Counted from the stretch's first letter, positions 12,560 to 24,744 are shown. The stretch: DNA of 64,000 bases from Adiantum capillus-veneris (GCA_014529385.2 CM043945.1:96822612-96886611), one strand, 5' to 3'. Translations and numbers: made by a program. The notes: generated by a model from the letters alone, not told the origin.

Positions 12560-14860
12560 GAAATGAGATTACAAGTTGGTAGTGTTTCTCATGTGCAAAC
12601 TTCTTATAATGGTCCTAGCATGCTTAACATAGCTCTTAGCAATCTTCATCATATCAAAATGTTCCTTTAAGAAATCCTTAGCCAAATGTATGCATTCATT
12701 GGCTAAGCTGACGACCACTGGAGACCGAGGTTGAGAACCATACATTAGCATAAATGGGCTAAACCTGGTGGAAATATGCTTTACACTATTGTATCAAATT
12801 CCAAAATTGACAAATGGTCTTCCCAATCCTTCTTCATTTACTAATATAAGCTTGTGCATATCTTTTAGTACTTGATTTACTCGCTCAATTTTTTTGTGTG
12901 TCTAAGGATGAGATGTTGTCTCGAGAAATGGCCATCATCTCTATTACTAACAATATTAGACAGGAGGCCAATATGGCTTAGACACATTTTCTAGAAATAG
13001 CCTTGCTAATTTTGGAGCATTGAATGTAGTCTTTGTATGAACAAATCTACACGTCTCAATAAAGTGGTCTACCACTAACCAAATATAGTTGTGAACACGA
13101 ATTGTCATAGGTAGACCGACAATGAGATCCACATAGATGCTTTCCAATTTTTTGTTTGGGATCTCTAAAGGTTGTGAAAGATTTCCTACTTTGAGATGCT
13201 CAGCTTTTGTCATGACATGTCTAGCAATTAATTTGTACTTGTGTATGTCTTTGTGTAAACCTGGCCAACAATATTACCTTGTAACTAATGTATATGTCAT
13301 TGAAATACCAGGATGACTTGCACTCGGACTATTGTGACACTCAAAAAGAATTTTGTGCCTAGTTTCTAGCTCCCTAGGTACAAATACTCTCCCCTTATGG
13401 AGTAGATACCCATCCTCAATAGAAAAATTCTTTCATATTGTAGTTTTTCTTGTGAAAAAGTAAAACTATGTGTAGAATTATTGGTGCACTCACATTAGAG
13501 TGAGACGGAACCCTCATTGTTACATGACTCCACACTATACTATATAATGGATCGTGCTCGCACTTCCCTTGAAGAGAGGCCAATAACTCACTTGTAATGA
13601 AAGAAAGAGCATTAATCTCTGGCATGCGGCTTAAAGCATCGGCTACCATGATGGTACCAACCTTTACGATAGCATAAAGAGCAATCATACTCTTTAAGGA
13701 TCTCTATCCATTCAACCTTGCGACCCTTTAATGATTTGTTAACCACTTAATGAGCTCGTGGTCAAATACAATTTCAAACTTTACACCATGTAACCTCAAT
13801 CTATGAAGGGCATGAATACTTGCATATAGTTCACGCTCATACATAGAGTAGTTTTGCTTAACACCATCTAATTTCTTTCTCTCAAAGGTAGCTAATCTAT
13901 CTTCTTGAAGTAGTACTTCAGTAATAGACTTATTGCAAGCATCAGTCTCCAAAACAAAAGAATTTGTTGGATCAGATGTGCAATGTGGGAGTGGTAGCTA
14001 AAGCAATTTTGAGCTTATCAAAGATACTCTTCTATTCTGCTTGCCAAGTGGAATGACGACACTGAACCTTCAATTTTGTATGAATTTGCGGTTATAGCTA
14101 ACGATCCCCATGAAGATTTGAAGCTCTTCTAGATTTTTGGGAGAAGGCCATTTCAAACTAGCCTTGACTTTGCTAGGATTAAGGCCCTCGAGGAATGGAG
14201 AAAGTATGACCAAGATACTACACCTCTATTTGAGTAAAGGCACATTTTCTCTTCTTGGCATATAAAGTATGCTTCTTAAGCAGATCAAAATCTTGTCGAA
14301 GATTATCTAAATGTTCTTCCTTTTAATGTCTATAAATAAGTACATTGTTTAAGAGGACAACTACAAATTTATCCAAGTAAGGTCATAGGACCATGTCCAT
14401 AAGTGTCATGAATGAAGCTAGAGCATTTGTCAACCCAAAGGAAAGCACAAGAATTCAAACTGTCCAAACCATGTTCAAAAATATGTTCTAGGAATATCCT
14501 TGGAATTAGTTTGTAATTGATAATAGCCAATCGTAAATCAATCTTTGTAAAGTATAGTGCCCCATAGGATCGGTCAAAAACCTCATCAATTTTGGCCACA
14601 AGATACTTATTTTTATGGTAACCTTATTGAGACCCCGATAGTCCACACACATACGCATAGAAACATCCTTCTTCCTCACCAAAAGCATTGGGGATGCCCA
14701 TGGAGAAGAACTAGGTTCAATGAAATGTATATTGAGATAGTCAGTTTGTTGGCATTCCAACTCTTTAACCTCACTTTGACTAAGCCTATATGCAGGTTTG
14801 CTTACAAGTTGAAAGTCTATGCTATGTTGTATTTCCCTCTCTGGAAGTAAACTCAAAGGT
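12560..14860 (-). pseudogene. Pol relic (RT-RNase H-integrase) of gypsy element D
   Basis: Reading leftward on the minus strand: RT from about 14856 (PAYRLSQSEVKELE; SSSPWASPMLLVRKKD; CVDYRGLNKVTIK), with the catalytic pair changed to LLNNVLIY near 14335-14369. RNase H follows at 13952 (METDACNKSI; LYASIHALHRLRLHG). The integrase core follows at 13213-12956 (LESIYVDLIVGLPM; TTFNAPKLARLF), then 12751 (MLMYGSQPRSPVVV). Stops and frame shifts are frequent. Gag was not identified to the right and the integrase C-terminus is cut near 12560. The DD-to-NN change alone would abolish RT activity. Confidence 0.85.
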
Positions 14861-16269
14861 AAATCATCTAGAAAAACATCTCGAAAGTTGTGAAAAACTG
14901 GACTAAGTTCATCACATTGAGAAACAAAACTAGAATGTTTATCTTCATGTACAAAGAAAGTAAAGAAGCAAAAACATAAATAAATATTCTTTATTTCATA
15001 TTCTTTTTGGAGTAACTACAATTTAGCCATACATATAATAGGAAAAGAAGGGACATCTCGTTCTCCAAATAGTAAAACATGACTACCATTAGCCTCAAAC
15101 TGTAGAATGTTATGCTGATAACTACGCTTCGAAGCTTTTTGACCTCCTAGGGGCAAGGGTTATGATTCCATTTACCTACAAAACAAGGTTTAATACATCA
15201 ATCATGGAACACATATTCTACAAGCATCAAGTATGGAACACAAGATTCTTGTCACTTTTACAATGGCAGGCCTAATCAAATTAACGACCATCTGTTGGGT
15301 CATGATGACAAGATCACTAGCAATAAATACACCAATTGATTCAAACAATGTCATAGCTAACTGAATTAACGACCATTTATTAGAGTGTCTCCACCCACTA
15401 GAGTTTGCAAGCATCAATCTCAGACAAGGCTTGGCAATGATAGAACTATAGTACGATTTTGATAAATATCATAAATCATGTCAACCATTCTGTTTGTGCA
15501 TACAAAAGACCTAGTTGAGTGAACAACCATAGCTTTCAAAGGATCACCACAAAGTTACTTAATATTGTAGGGTTAAGGTGGATAAATTAGTGTGCCATTC
15601 ATGGCATAAGCATGGTGGAGAGGTTAGTGTAGAGCTTGAGAGAGAGAAACTACTGCACAATACAATAGGGTATACTTGCAAATGATAAAAAGGTTACAAA
15701 TATTCAGCAGAATGTGCCTCTATATAGGATTATACAAATAGACAACCTTTTGACACATGAGCACAATATGTGGCTGCCTATGCACAAACACAAGTGGCTT
15801 TCTCTTTACACAAAGATTGTAAGAAGCTCTTCACATGGCTTGACACATGAGGTGAAAGAGTTTGTTCACACAAGAGATGCAACAAAACCTCGCATCCCAA
15901 CACATATTGACCATTTGATAAGCACATACAAAAGACCTAGTCATGTGAACGACCATCTCCCAGAGGATCACTAATTGGATAACTAATAATTAATCATTTG
16001 GGCTTTTGCATATCAAAGACTTAGTCGAGTGAACAACCATCTACTAAAGGATCACCAAATGGATATCCAATAATAGAAGAGAAAATCTCAAGGTAGCGTT
16101 ACTCATCTCACAAAACGATAGTTTTACTTGCTTGAATTACATTTTCACATTTAGGGCTATGTCTTCCATTATCAAAAATTTGAAGCACATGGAGCTTACT
16201 GCCTAAAGGTAGGAGGAACTATACATCCATTGAAGACCCAAATGGCAAGTGGTGAATTACATTTATGTA
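14861..16269. other. Non-coding stretch with a dispersed ~75-bp repeat
   Basis: No gene was recognised. Three degenerate copies of ACAAAAGACCTAGTCGAGTG...GAACAACCAT...GGATCACCAA occur at about 15498-15560, 15925-15985 and 16010-16075, separated by unrelated sequence. This is probably degenerated LTR or untranslated retroelement DNA flanking the D relic. Confidence 0.5.
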
Positions 16270-17134
16270 TTTTATATTTGATATTCTATCTACCATGCAA
16301 AGTCATGACTCTGAATGGGTGATTTTTTATCTATTGGGTAAGACGAATCATTGTTTACCTACTAAGTCAAAGCTTAAGACCCCCAAATTAGCATGACTCT
16401 TTGTGGAAAATGTTTGCAAACAAAAAGGTTTGCCTAATAAAATGGTAAGTATTGCGATCAAACGCTCAAGAGCTACTTATGGAGAGCTGTTTTTAAGAGG
16501 TTGGGAACTCAACCTTGTCTAAGTACATTTTGGTCATCTAGAGATGGATGGTTAGACAAACAAATCTAACAAGTGCTTGAGGATACACCAAGGGGCATAT
16601 GTGGGCAAGAAGTAATCAGATTGAGAAGGTTATCTACCAACTTTGGAATTTTCTTCCACAGCAATGTGAGCAAGAAGTAATCAGATTGAGAAGGTTATCT
16701 ACCAAGTTTGGAATTTGCTTCCAACAGTGTGGCCAAGCAGGTGACTATAAGTTTTAGTCCATTCTTGCTTTTGTATGGTTTTCAACCTAGGTCACTAGTT
16801 ATGGTGGGGTTGGTAGTTGAAAAAATTCAACAAGTTGAGGAATTTATCCAAGACTATATGGATAGGTTGAAATTAGCTCACCAAAATGTTCCACAAGCAC
16901 AAGATGGATGAAACAAGTATGCTGACAAGAGTCAAGTCGCTTTCAATGAAGGTGATGAAATGTTTTTGTGGGTTCTAAAAAAGCTAGAAAGTATGAGGGC
17001 TGGGCTAATTCCTAAGTTATCTCCAAAGTATTGTGGTTCTTTCAAATATTCAAATGAGTAGGAAAAATGGCTTATAATTTGGAGCTTCCATTTCATTCAT
17101 TCATACATCAAGTATTTCATCTAAGTTTCTTAAT
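16270..17134 (+). pseudogene. Decayed gypsy integrase fragment
   Basis: The plus-strand frame resembles an integrase core: PTKSKLKTPKLA, LFVENVCKQKGLPNKMVS (about 16390-16450), then a DGQTE-like region near 16550, then SFSPFLLLYGFQPRSLVM (about 16750) and NEGDEMFLWVLKKLES (about 16950). It has stops, frame shifts and an internal 65-bp tandem duplication (GCAAGAAGTAATCAG at 16605 and 16670). It is related to, but in the opposite orientation from, element D. Confidence 0.75.
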
Positions 17135-17470
17135 TTAACACTAGGTTGGTAACAAGACATAAGAGTGTCCTTTCAAGGTTTTGAAAAAAACTCCATACAA
17201 GATCCATAATCCTTTCTTATGCTTGAAGTTAAGATACCACTACTTGTAGGAAAAATAAGCAACTTTGAAAATTCCTCACTATTTGGTCATGGTAAGCCTC
17301 CAAAGTTGATGTACCATTGCATTTCCCTCAAAACATGTATTTTTTGCAATCAATTGCATACTAAGAAGGTTGAGGATCTTTCTAGACCATATTATAATTT
17401 TTCCCATAAACTTCAATGAATTAGTGATCATAACATGTTGTTTTCTTAGCCTCACCTGTTTTGTTTTGGG
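17135..17470 (-). mobile_element. Truncated copy of TTAA-flanked inverted-repeat element
   Basis: TTAA (17135-17138) is followed by CACTAGGTTGGTAA, the same terminus as the 1.15-kb element at 47563-48711. The sequence matches the reverse complement of that element's right end, including the frame encoding VHQLWR and an aligned TITN/LITN segment. Similarity fades at about 17470, so the other terminus is lost. It is inserted in the tail of a gypsy integrase relic. Confidence 0.8.
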
Positions 17471-18318
17471 ATAGAGAATCATGCTTGAATGAGGGATGTG
17501 GATAAGAGCACATAAGGGGCTTGTGCAATAGTCATAGCTTGATGAGGTACGTCTCTATGTTGAGTAGACAAAGAAGTTGGCTGCTCACTTTGTTCCTAAA
17601 TAAGATTCTACTCGTTGGTGAGGTTACACTAGACATAGTCAATTAATTTTCTTGGTATTCTCTATTAAGAGAAGTCAAAAGTTCATGGATGCTAGAAGAA
17701 CAACCATTTTGGCCAAAGAGTTGATAGCTACCATGCTAACAATGTGAAGGTGCACAAGCAGAGAGGAGTGCACAAAGAGAAACATGAGCATACCTAAAGG
17801 GTGAGCTAGAAAGGGGGAGACAAGAGCATGCCCCTCTAATCCTTAATTTGGCCTTAATTTTCAAGGATAAGATTGGTCATTGTATCGATAATGTAAATTT
17901 TTGTGTTAATCTTGGATCTCAAAGTGGTTTGCTAAAGGCTTAAGGAAAGTTATTATTAACATCTTTTTAAATTTTGGGCACATACTAGCATACTCAAAAA
18001 TAAATATCCATTAGTTATAGGATTCTTGGAACTGCTTGCCAGCTTGCCCTTGCCTTTCCCTCGCATGCAACACCTATCACCCTTGCCTCGCCCCTCTTCC
18101 TTTACACCCCCCATCCCCCCTACTCCCATTGTTTCCGCACTACCCACGACCAAGCAGCCTATAGCCCTTGCATCCCTACCTACCAGTAGATCGCCTCGTG
18201 AAATATCTCAAGGGCACACACATTCAAGGTGAAAGCAGAGGTGATTGACGAATTGCTTCTAGAGCAAGGCCTTCCTTTGCTTACCTAGTAATACAACCCC
18301 GTGAGAATCACCATCACG

Positions 18319-18349
<31 letters not shown>

Positions 18350-18546
18350 ATGCCTTAAAAGGTCAAGCTACATATACTGAAAGATCATAACCATGATGTG
18401 TTGGGAAGGCCTCTTTGTGAAGATGTCTGTGAGGAAGTAAGTACCTTTGAGAGGAAGTAAGAGACGAGATGGCCTCTTCGTAAACACCTACTACCATAAA
18501 AAGAGAGGCAAAGAAAGACGTAGAGAGAGAAAGAACGGATGGTGTG

Positions 18547-18591
<45 letters not shown>

Positions 18592-18789
18592 GCTACTATT
18601 GAACGTCATTATCCTAGATTCGGCATCAAATAACATTTTACAAAATTGTTGATACATACTCTGTGTTTGTTTGTTTGTTTGTGTGTGTGTGTGTAGTAAA
18701 TGAGGCATTAGGCGGTAGTACACTGTGCGAGACTCACTTGCTCAGAATGATGTACTAAAGAGTATGAACAAGGCCATACATGAGTGAAG
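17471..18789. other. No gene recognised; microsatellites
   Basis: Contains (CT)n at about 18319-18346, (GA)n at about 18549-18589 and a (GT/GTTT)n tract at about 18661-18695. A GC-rich stretch near 18040-18200 has a short open frame but no recognisable protein motif. Confidence 0.6.
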
Positions 18790-19233
18790 TTACATCAATG
18801 CTATCTATGGAAAACTTACCCATAGAGTTTTGGGGAGAGGTTGTTCTTACCTAAGTTTCCATTATCAACAAATCGCCTAATACGCCATTGAATTACAAGA
18901 CTCTAGAGGAGATGTGGACTAGCAAGAAGCCAAACTATGATAGACTTTGTGTATTTGGTTGTGTCACATGTGCCTAAAGATCTATGGAGAAAGATAGACC
19001 CCAAATCACACAAATACATCTTCATTGGTTATGGTGTGGAGGGTAAAATAGGATACTATCTCTAGTATCTGAAATCTGGACGCATAATTTGGAGCTCATG
19101 TGTTATCTTCAAAGAATCAAAGATGCATTAAAAACCTATCAAAGTGTCGGAATATAAAAAAAGCTAGATATGAAGATGTAGCCTCAACTGATATTAGGTT
19201 GACAACGCAATCTACTTGTGATGTTCCTACCAC

Positions 19234-19238
<5 letters not shown>

Positions 19239-19311
<73 letters not shown>
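19239..19311. repeat. (GA)n microsatellite in copia E
   Basis: About 36 uninterrupted GA dinucleotides lie in the linker between integrase and RT. Confidence 0.95.
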
Positions 19312-19315
<4 letters not shown>

Positions 19316-20442
19316 CTAGTAGTCAAGCAGTTTGGAGATATGTGAGAGTCTCTCATGCACCTCAGTGTCTTCAACCAGGGTTATACTATCTATTAGTCAC
19401 TGACTACATAGAGCCAACCTCCTATCGAGAGGCTATTAGATGGAAGATAGCATGAAGTGGGAGTAGGATTTGCAATTGGAATACAATTTGATTGTGGCAA
19501 ATGAGACTTGGGAACCAACAGAATTGCCAAAGGGAAAACAAGCCTTGCTTTGCAAATGGGTGTATAAGAAGAAATCCATGACATATGATCCCGAACCTAA
19601 GTATAAAGGCTAGATTGGTTTTGCTAAGGGATTCAAACAGAATAAAGGCATGGATTTCAATGAGTTTATTTTTCTAGTAGTCAAGATGAGTACATTACGT
19701 CTTTGTGCTTGGACTAGTAGCCACCGAGTACATTACGTCTTTGTGCTTGGACTAGTAGCCACTGAGGACATGGAACTTGTCCAAATGGACATGAAGACGA
19801 CATTTCTTCATGGGGATTTGGAAGAGGATGTTTACATGAACAACCAGAGGGTTTTGAAGCTAAACCTAACGGGTTTAGCAGGGTAGAATTGTTGTGTAGA
19901 CTACAAAAGGAATTGTATGGCCTTAAGCACGGCTCAAGGAAGTGGTATGAAAAATTTGACAAGTACATGCACTCCCATATATGGTTATGTGACAGCCAAG
20001 AAGACTGCTACTTGTATACCCATGAGCCGCGCTAATCATCTTGATACTTTATGTCAATGATATGCTCATTGTCGGGGAGTCTAAAGATGAGATTGCAATC
20101 CTGAGAAGTCACGTAGCATGCAATTTTCTATGAAGGATTTGGGAGACACCATTCATTTTCTTGGTGTGTGTATCAAAAGAGACAGAAAGCGTGGAATATT
20201 GCACTCATCCTAGGACACGTATATCCATAAAATCTTGCAACAATTTAATATGCAAGGGGGAAAGGCTTCATTGAGTATCTCAATGGAGACACATGAAAAA
20301 ATTAACAAGGATGATGCTCCCAAATCTAATGCTGAGAAAGTGAAAATGGCAAAGGTTGCATACACTTCAGCAGTGGGTAGTCTTATGTACGCCATGGTAT
20401 AGCCACCAGAACAAACATTGCATTTGTAATGGGAGTGGTTAG

Positions 20443-20447
20443 CAGGT
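20443..20447. repeat. Target-site duplication CAGGT (left)
   Basis: CAGGT precedes the TG of the solo LTR. The same five bases follow its terminal CA at 22034-22038. Removing one copy and the LTR restores the copia reading frame (VVSR | FMENLGRKQW). Confidence 0.9.
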
Positions 20448-22033
20448 TGTCATAATAATCAATATCTAATTCTCCTAAATGATTTTCTCATATTAAACTG
20501 ATCATTTAATGTGGGGAAGTGCCAGGGGAGAAAAAGCTAGAATATTGGTTAAGCTAGCAGACCGGCCACAATAGGGATCCAAAGGAGGGAAAATAGGGAT
20601 CCAAAGGGGGGCCATCTGCAAAAGAGCCATGTGCAACAATGGGCTAAAAAGACCCTAAGGTTCAGCCCATTAAGACTTCCAAAATGCTAAGGTTCCAAAA
20701 TTCAAAGGTTGTGTCCAAAGGGTTAAAGGTTAGGGGGAATTGGATGCTTTGTGTGCTCTCCAAAGTCAATGCACATCCCTACATGGGAGGGGGCGAGCCC
20801 TTCTTCTAGGGGATGAGAGAGAAAGTCACACACACACACACAAGCCCCTTTACACAAAGGGAATTAGGGACACATGTCAGCTCCCTAGCCCAGATGCCCA
20901 CAAGGTGTGCCCAATTCCTATTGGATGACCCTTGAAGTGGACCAATGAGAATTAAGCTAGAGTAAATCTAGTTTAACTAATTTAAAAACATTTAATAAAA
21001 GAAACCAATAAGAATTAAGTCTCCTAGAAGACTATTGGGCAGTCTCCTAAAGGGTCCAATGAGCATCCAGGAGCCCCATGGCTTGCCTGATTCCTATTGG
21101 CCAGGAAGCAAAGGGGTCCAATGAGAATTTAGTTTAATTATTTAATTACCTCAAGCTCTCACAAAAGGGGAAAGGGGGACACATGTCAGAAGGCTGTCAC
21201 TTACGCTGCTTAATTGTAATTGGCTTGACTTGGGGAGGGCCAATGAGGCTGCAGGAAGAGCAAATAGCAAGGGGGCTCGCCCAAGAGAGAGGGGGGGCTG
21301 ATTTTTGCTTGGCATTATCACACACACACTCACACAATCTCATGTGTGAAGAAAGAGAAGACTATCTCTTCCCAAGCTTTAATGGAGAACTCATCACCTA
21401 CTCCAAGCTTGTGAGATAGAAGCCTACCTCAACACTCTCTTGGCATGTGGATGCAAATCCAACCAAGAGCCAAGCTTCAATGCATGCTCATCTCCTCTAC
21501 CAAGATAATTACTAAGCTAAGCTATGCTAATATGAGTGATTATGTGAGGAGATGTACATCTTTCTCGTAAGATACTCCTTCTTCCTCTCAATCTACTCTC
21601 ATACCCTGCTAGCTCTCACCATCTTCGAAGGTGTGTGAGGTCTTGGGTCTGAGAACGGGGATAATTCAAGTTGTGTTTGTTAAGTGTTTTGCTTAGTGCA
21701 TGAAGCTTCCATCTTCATTGCACTAGCTAGTCTTGAAGGAACACAAAGAATTGTATTGTACAATGTCTCTCTTGATGGGAGAAACCAATATACAAAGCCT
21801 TTTGGAGGGGGGACCGGCTCCATGCAAATCCGGTCCTCAACTGTTGTCAATAGCTTAATTTCTCTCTCTTTTGAAAGTATTGTTGATGCTATCTAACTAG
21901 GTGTTATGCTTTTTGTTGCTCTCTCCACCCAAGCACTCTTGTAATTCTCATTAGGAATCTATTCTAATGAAATGCCCACTATGTTCATGCTAATTTCCGC
22001 TACACATAAGTTATTAGGCCATTAAATGTTACA
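20448..22033 (+). repeat. Solo LTR of family-B Ty3/gypsy element
   Basis: The 1586-bp segment begins TGTCATAATAATCAATATC and ends AAATGTTACA. It matches the 5' LTR at 59756-61344 nearly end to end. It is bounded by the perfect 5-bp duplication CAGGT and contains no internal retrotransposon sequence, so it is what remains after recombination between the two LTRs of a former full element. It contains (CA)n at about 20829-20842 and the stem GGACCGG...CCGGTCC near 21811. Confidence 0.95.
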
Positions 22034-22605
22034 CAGGTTTATGGAAAATCTTGGTAGAAAGCAATGGGAAGTAGTGAAGAACATTTTGAGATACCTTAAG
22101 GGTACATCGAGCAAGTGCTTACGCTTTGGGAATAGCAATATATCCATAGTTACACTGATGCATATTATGGGGATTGTGTGGATAGTGAAAAATCCACATT
22201 TGGACACGTATTCTTGTTTGTTGGAGCAACCATTTTGTGGAGGTTGTGTCTCAAGGATTACACTTCATCTTCCACCACCGAAGGCAGAGTATGTTGCAAT
22301 TTCTAGTGATAGCAAGGAAGCTGTATGGTTAGCTTGTCTAGTGGGAGATCTTGGCATTCATTAGACTCTAGTGTTGTATTGTGATAGTCAGAGTGCTATA
22401 ACTCTAGCTAAGAACCCCGTGTTTCACTTGAAGTTGAAACACAAAGAGGTGATGTATCATGTGATACGAGATATATTAGCTAGCAACCACATCAAGCTAT
22501 CAAGGTCCATATGGATGATAACCTCATAGATGCTCTTACAAAAAGCCTAGCCTCAGAGCGATTTGCTCATTGCATTGAGATGATGGGTGTAGGGTGAAGC
22601 CATAG
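22034..22605 (+). pseudogene. RNase H end of copia element E
   Basis: After the duplicated CAGGT the copia frame resumes (FMENLGRKQWEVVK, LRYLKGTS; EYVAISSDSKEAVWLA; LYCDSQSAITLAKNPVF; ERFAHCIEMMGVG). This is the canonical end of a copia polyprotein. Frame breaks are present. Confidence 0.9.
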
Positions 22606-22619
22606 GGATGCTTCACAGT

Positions 22620-22872
22620 TGTACATATTTGTGCATACATAGGCCACTTGCCCACACTGGCCTTCAAGTGGGCCAATTGACCGAACACCCATCATTTACT
22701 GACTACTAACCTTATTCTTTCACTTAATAGAATAAGAAGAAGAGGATAGTTATCTTGTGCTCCACCACTCTCGAGTGTCTTCTCCTTCCTGCATTCACTG
22801 CACACATGCTTCACACACACTTACACACACAAGGATAAAGAATAAGAAGGAGAAGCTCAAGGATATGTAACA
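22620..22872 (+). repeat. Probable 3' LTR of copia element E
   Basis: Shortly after the end of RNase H a segment starts TGTACATATT and a matching end GATATGTAACA occurs 253 bp later. The size is typical of a short copia LTR. It contains TTATTC...GAATAA, like the LTR-like segment at 6403. No 5' partner was found, so the borders are tentative. Confidence 0.4.
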
Positions 22873-23088
22873 TAGGGAGTGATGCTATTCAATGTGCTAA
22901 TACAAAGATGAAGCTTGCTCTAGAATGATTGACATATATATAAACCGGGGAGAAAAAGCCTCATAGTGGGGGAACAAAGTGCCATGTGGTCCTAAGTATG
23001 TTCACACACCATTAGATTTCATGTAATTTTATGTGTATTGAAAATTCTTGGATAAGTCTTACAAAAAAAAGAAGCTAAAATTTGAGAG

Positions 23089-23091
<3 letters not shown>

Positions 23092-23140
<49 letters not shown>
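23092..23140. repeat. (GA)n microsatellite
   Basis: About 24 GA units between copia E and the tandem tRNA-like array. Confidence 0.95.
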
Positions 23141-23141
<1 letters not shown>

Positions 23142-23295
23142 ACTTGCTTCCATGCGTGAACCGCATGAATCATTTAACGTAGTAGGATGGAAGACTCTAA
23201 GGTACCTATCTGTACAAAAACATAAGAAGCCATTATTGTTCATCCTACATAGCCCTAACCACTCAAGTAATTATCATGGCTGCCACTGACCCTAG

Positions 23296-23788
23296 GTGTG
23301 TGAATAATAAGAGGAAAATAGAATGATCGTTTTATCATCAAAGTGTAGTAGCTTGGTTATTCCCGTTTCCCTTTGGAGTAACAGGTCTTGAGTACAAGAC
23401 TCATTGAATAAATCTATGAGGTCTCTTGGAAATTTCTTAGGACGTTAAAAATTTCTCTTCTCATGGAGGTGTGTGTGTGTGTGTGAATAAGAAGAGGAAA
23501 AATAACTAACCTTTTTATCACCCAATTGTGGTATATTGGTTATCGTGTTTCCCTTTGGAGTAACAGCTCTTGAGTTTAAGACTCATTTGATAGATCTATG
23601 AGGTCTCCTGGGAATGTTCCTCTTCTTAGGGGTGCATGTGGATGTGTCTGAATAAGCAAAGGAAAATGAAATAATCTTTCTATCACTTAAGTGTGGTAAC
23701 TTGGTTATCCTGTTTTCCTTTGGAGTAATAGGCCTTGAGGTCGGATAGATCTATGAGGTCTCTTGGGAATGTTCTTTTGATGTTAAAA

Positions 23789-23835
<47 letters not shown>

Positions 23836-23945
23836 AAGAAGAGGAAGATCGAATAACCTTTTCATCACCTAAGCGTGCTAGATTGGTTATCCCTTTCCCT
23901 TTAGAGTAACAAGTGTTGAGTTCAAGAGTCGTATAGGTTAAAAGA
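23296..23945 (+). repeat. Tandem array of four tRNA-like (SINE-like) units
   Basis: Four units of 165-183 bp share AATAAGAAGAGGAAAAT, TTGGTTAT (23353, 23536, 23701, 23883), TTTCCCTTTGGAGTAACAG, CTTGAGTTCAAGACTC and ATAGATCTATGAGGTCTC, and are joined by (GT)n. TAGCTTGGTTAT resembles a pol III A box and GAGTTCAAGAC about 30 bp later resembles a B box. This suggests a tRNA-derived SINE that has become a satellite. The long (GT)n at 23790-23832 separates units 3 and 4. Confidence 0.75.
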
Positions 23946-23957
23946 AAATCCACTCTT

Positions 23958-24050
23958 GTTCTCCCCCTCCTCCTCGTTGTCTTGCTAGGTTAACTATTCT
24001 TCTCCTCCCCCTCCTCCTCGTTGTCTTGCTAGGTTAACTTCTTCTTCGTC
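23958..24050. repeat. Tandem duplication, ~42 bp
   Basis: CTCCCCCTCCTCCTCGTTGT followed by CTTGCTAGGTTAAC occurs twice in succession, between the tRNA-like array and the 5' side of the kinase gene. Confidence 0.85.
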
Positions 24051-24744
24051 CTCATTTACCTACCGGAAGGAACAAAATGGGCCATGGAGCTAGACATAAG
24101 AGCCTAGGCCTAGCAACTTGCTTATTATGATTGCCCACGAAAAAGTGGCAAGAACGCGTATTCAACATTCAAAAGAACGACCATGACCATTTTGTGGACT
24201 AGTCAAAGCGAAGAGGGGTACATGTGTGTGTAACTAATCACACAAGTAACTGTTGCACACATGCAGCTTTATGGGGAGCAAAAGAGGTGAAGGTCAGGCT
24301 ACATGGTGAAGGGAAGGGGCCTCCCACTCGCACCATCGTCATCTCCACAGGGTGTACCGAGCTGCGGTTAAGGGCGGTTCTCCCCTTACGCAGTTCAACG
24401 GAGGCGAATCTTCTCGAGGGCCTCGTCCCTTCAGAAGTTAGTTTTACTCAAGAGCTTGTGTTTCGGTTGTCAACAGCATTGGGTTCTTTCAGGGTGCTCT
24501 GGTTCGAACAAAGATGGCACAAGAGCTTCTCCTTAGAGACTGCGTGCTTTGCTAAGGGGGTCCATTTCAAGGTTGCTATCAAAGCTGTGCTCTGTTGAAA
24601 GGGGTTTTCTCTGTCAAACAAGTTTTTAGGGTTTTCTACGGCTTGCAACCCACAGCCTGTTTTGATTTGTGAAATACCTTGCTGGAGCTTGCGGCAGTAG
24701 ACCGTTGCAACAGTCCTGGGTTTGCTCTGCTCCAGCATGTGAGC
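24051..24744 (+). promoter_or_regulatory. Upstream region / probable 5' UTR of the kinase gene
   Basis: No transposon motif is seen. The base composition is more balanced than the flanking repeats. A short open frame (24224-24598) has no recognisable similarity and is more likely leader sequence. No clear TATA box was identified; the transcription start cannot be placed. Confidence 0.4.

Larger units (their letters stand above)
18790..20447 (+). pseudogene. Copia element E: integrase tail, RT, start of RNase H
   Basis: The plus strand shows the integrase C-terminal region (MLSMENLPIEFWGEVV; RLCVFGCVTC), a linker interrupted by a long (GA)n tract, RT (GFKQNKGMDFNEF; MDMKTTFLHGDLEEDVYM; FSMKDLGDTIHFLG) and the beginning of RNase H (TSAVGSLMYAMV). 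A 38-bp tandem duplication sits inside RT (19690/19728). There are stops and frameshifts throughout. The YVDD region near 20050 is degenerate. RNase H is interrupted at 20448 by a solo LTR and resumes at 22034. Confidence 0.85.

Noticed and set aside
16605-16735. Direct repeat as evidence of an LTR pair
   Set aside because: It is a 65-bp tandem duplication inside an integrase relic, too short and without TG...CA ends.
23296-23945. CRISPR-like array
   Set aside because: Repeat units of 165-183 bp without regular spacers in a plant genome; tRNA-like boxes explain the structure better.
23953-24050. Possible splice polypyrimidine tract or exon boundary
   Set aside because: It is a simple tandem duplication of a CT-rich 42-mer.
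24679-24744. Upstream extension of the kinase ORF
   Set aside because: The open frame before 24745 has no ATG (it opens at TTG); plant initiation at 24745 is simpler.
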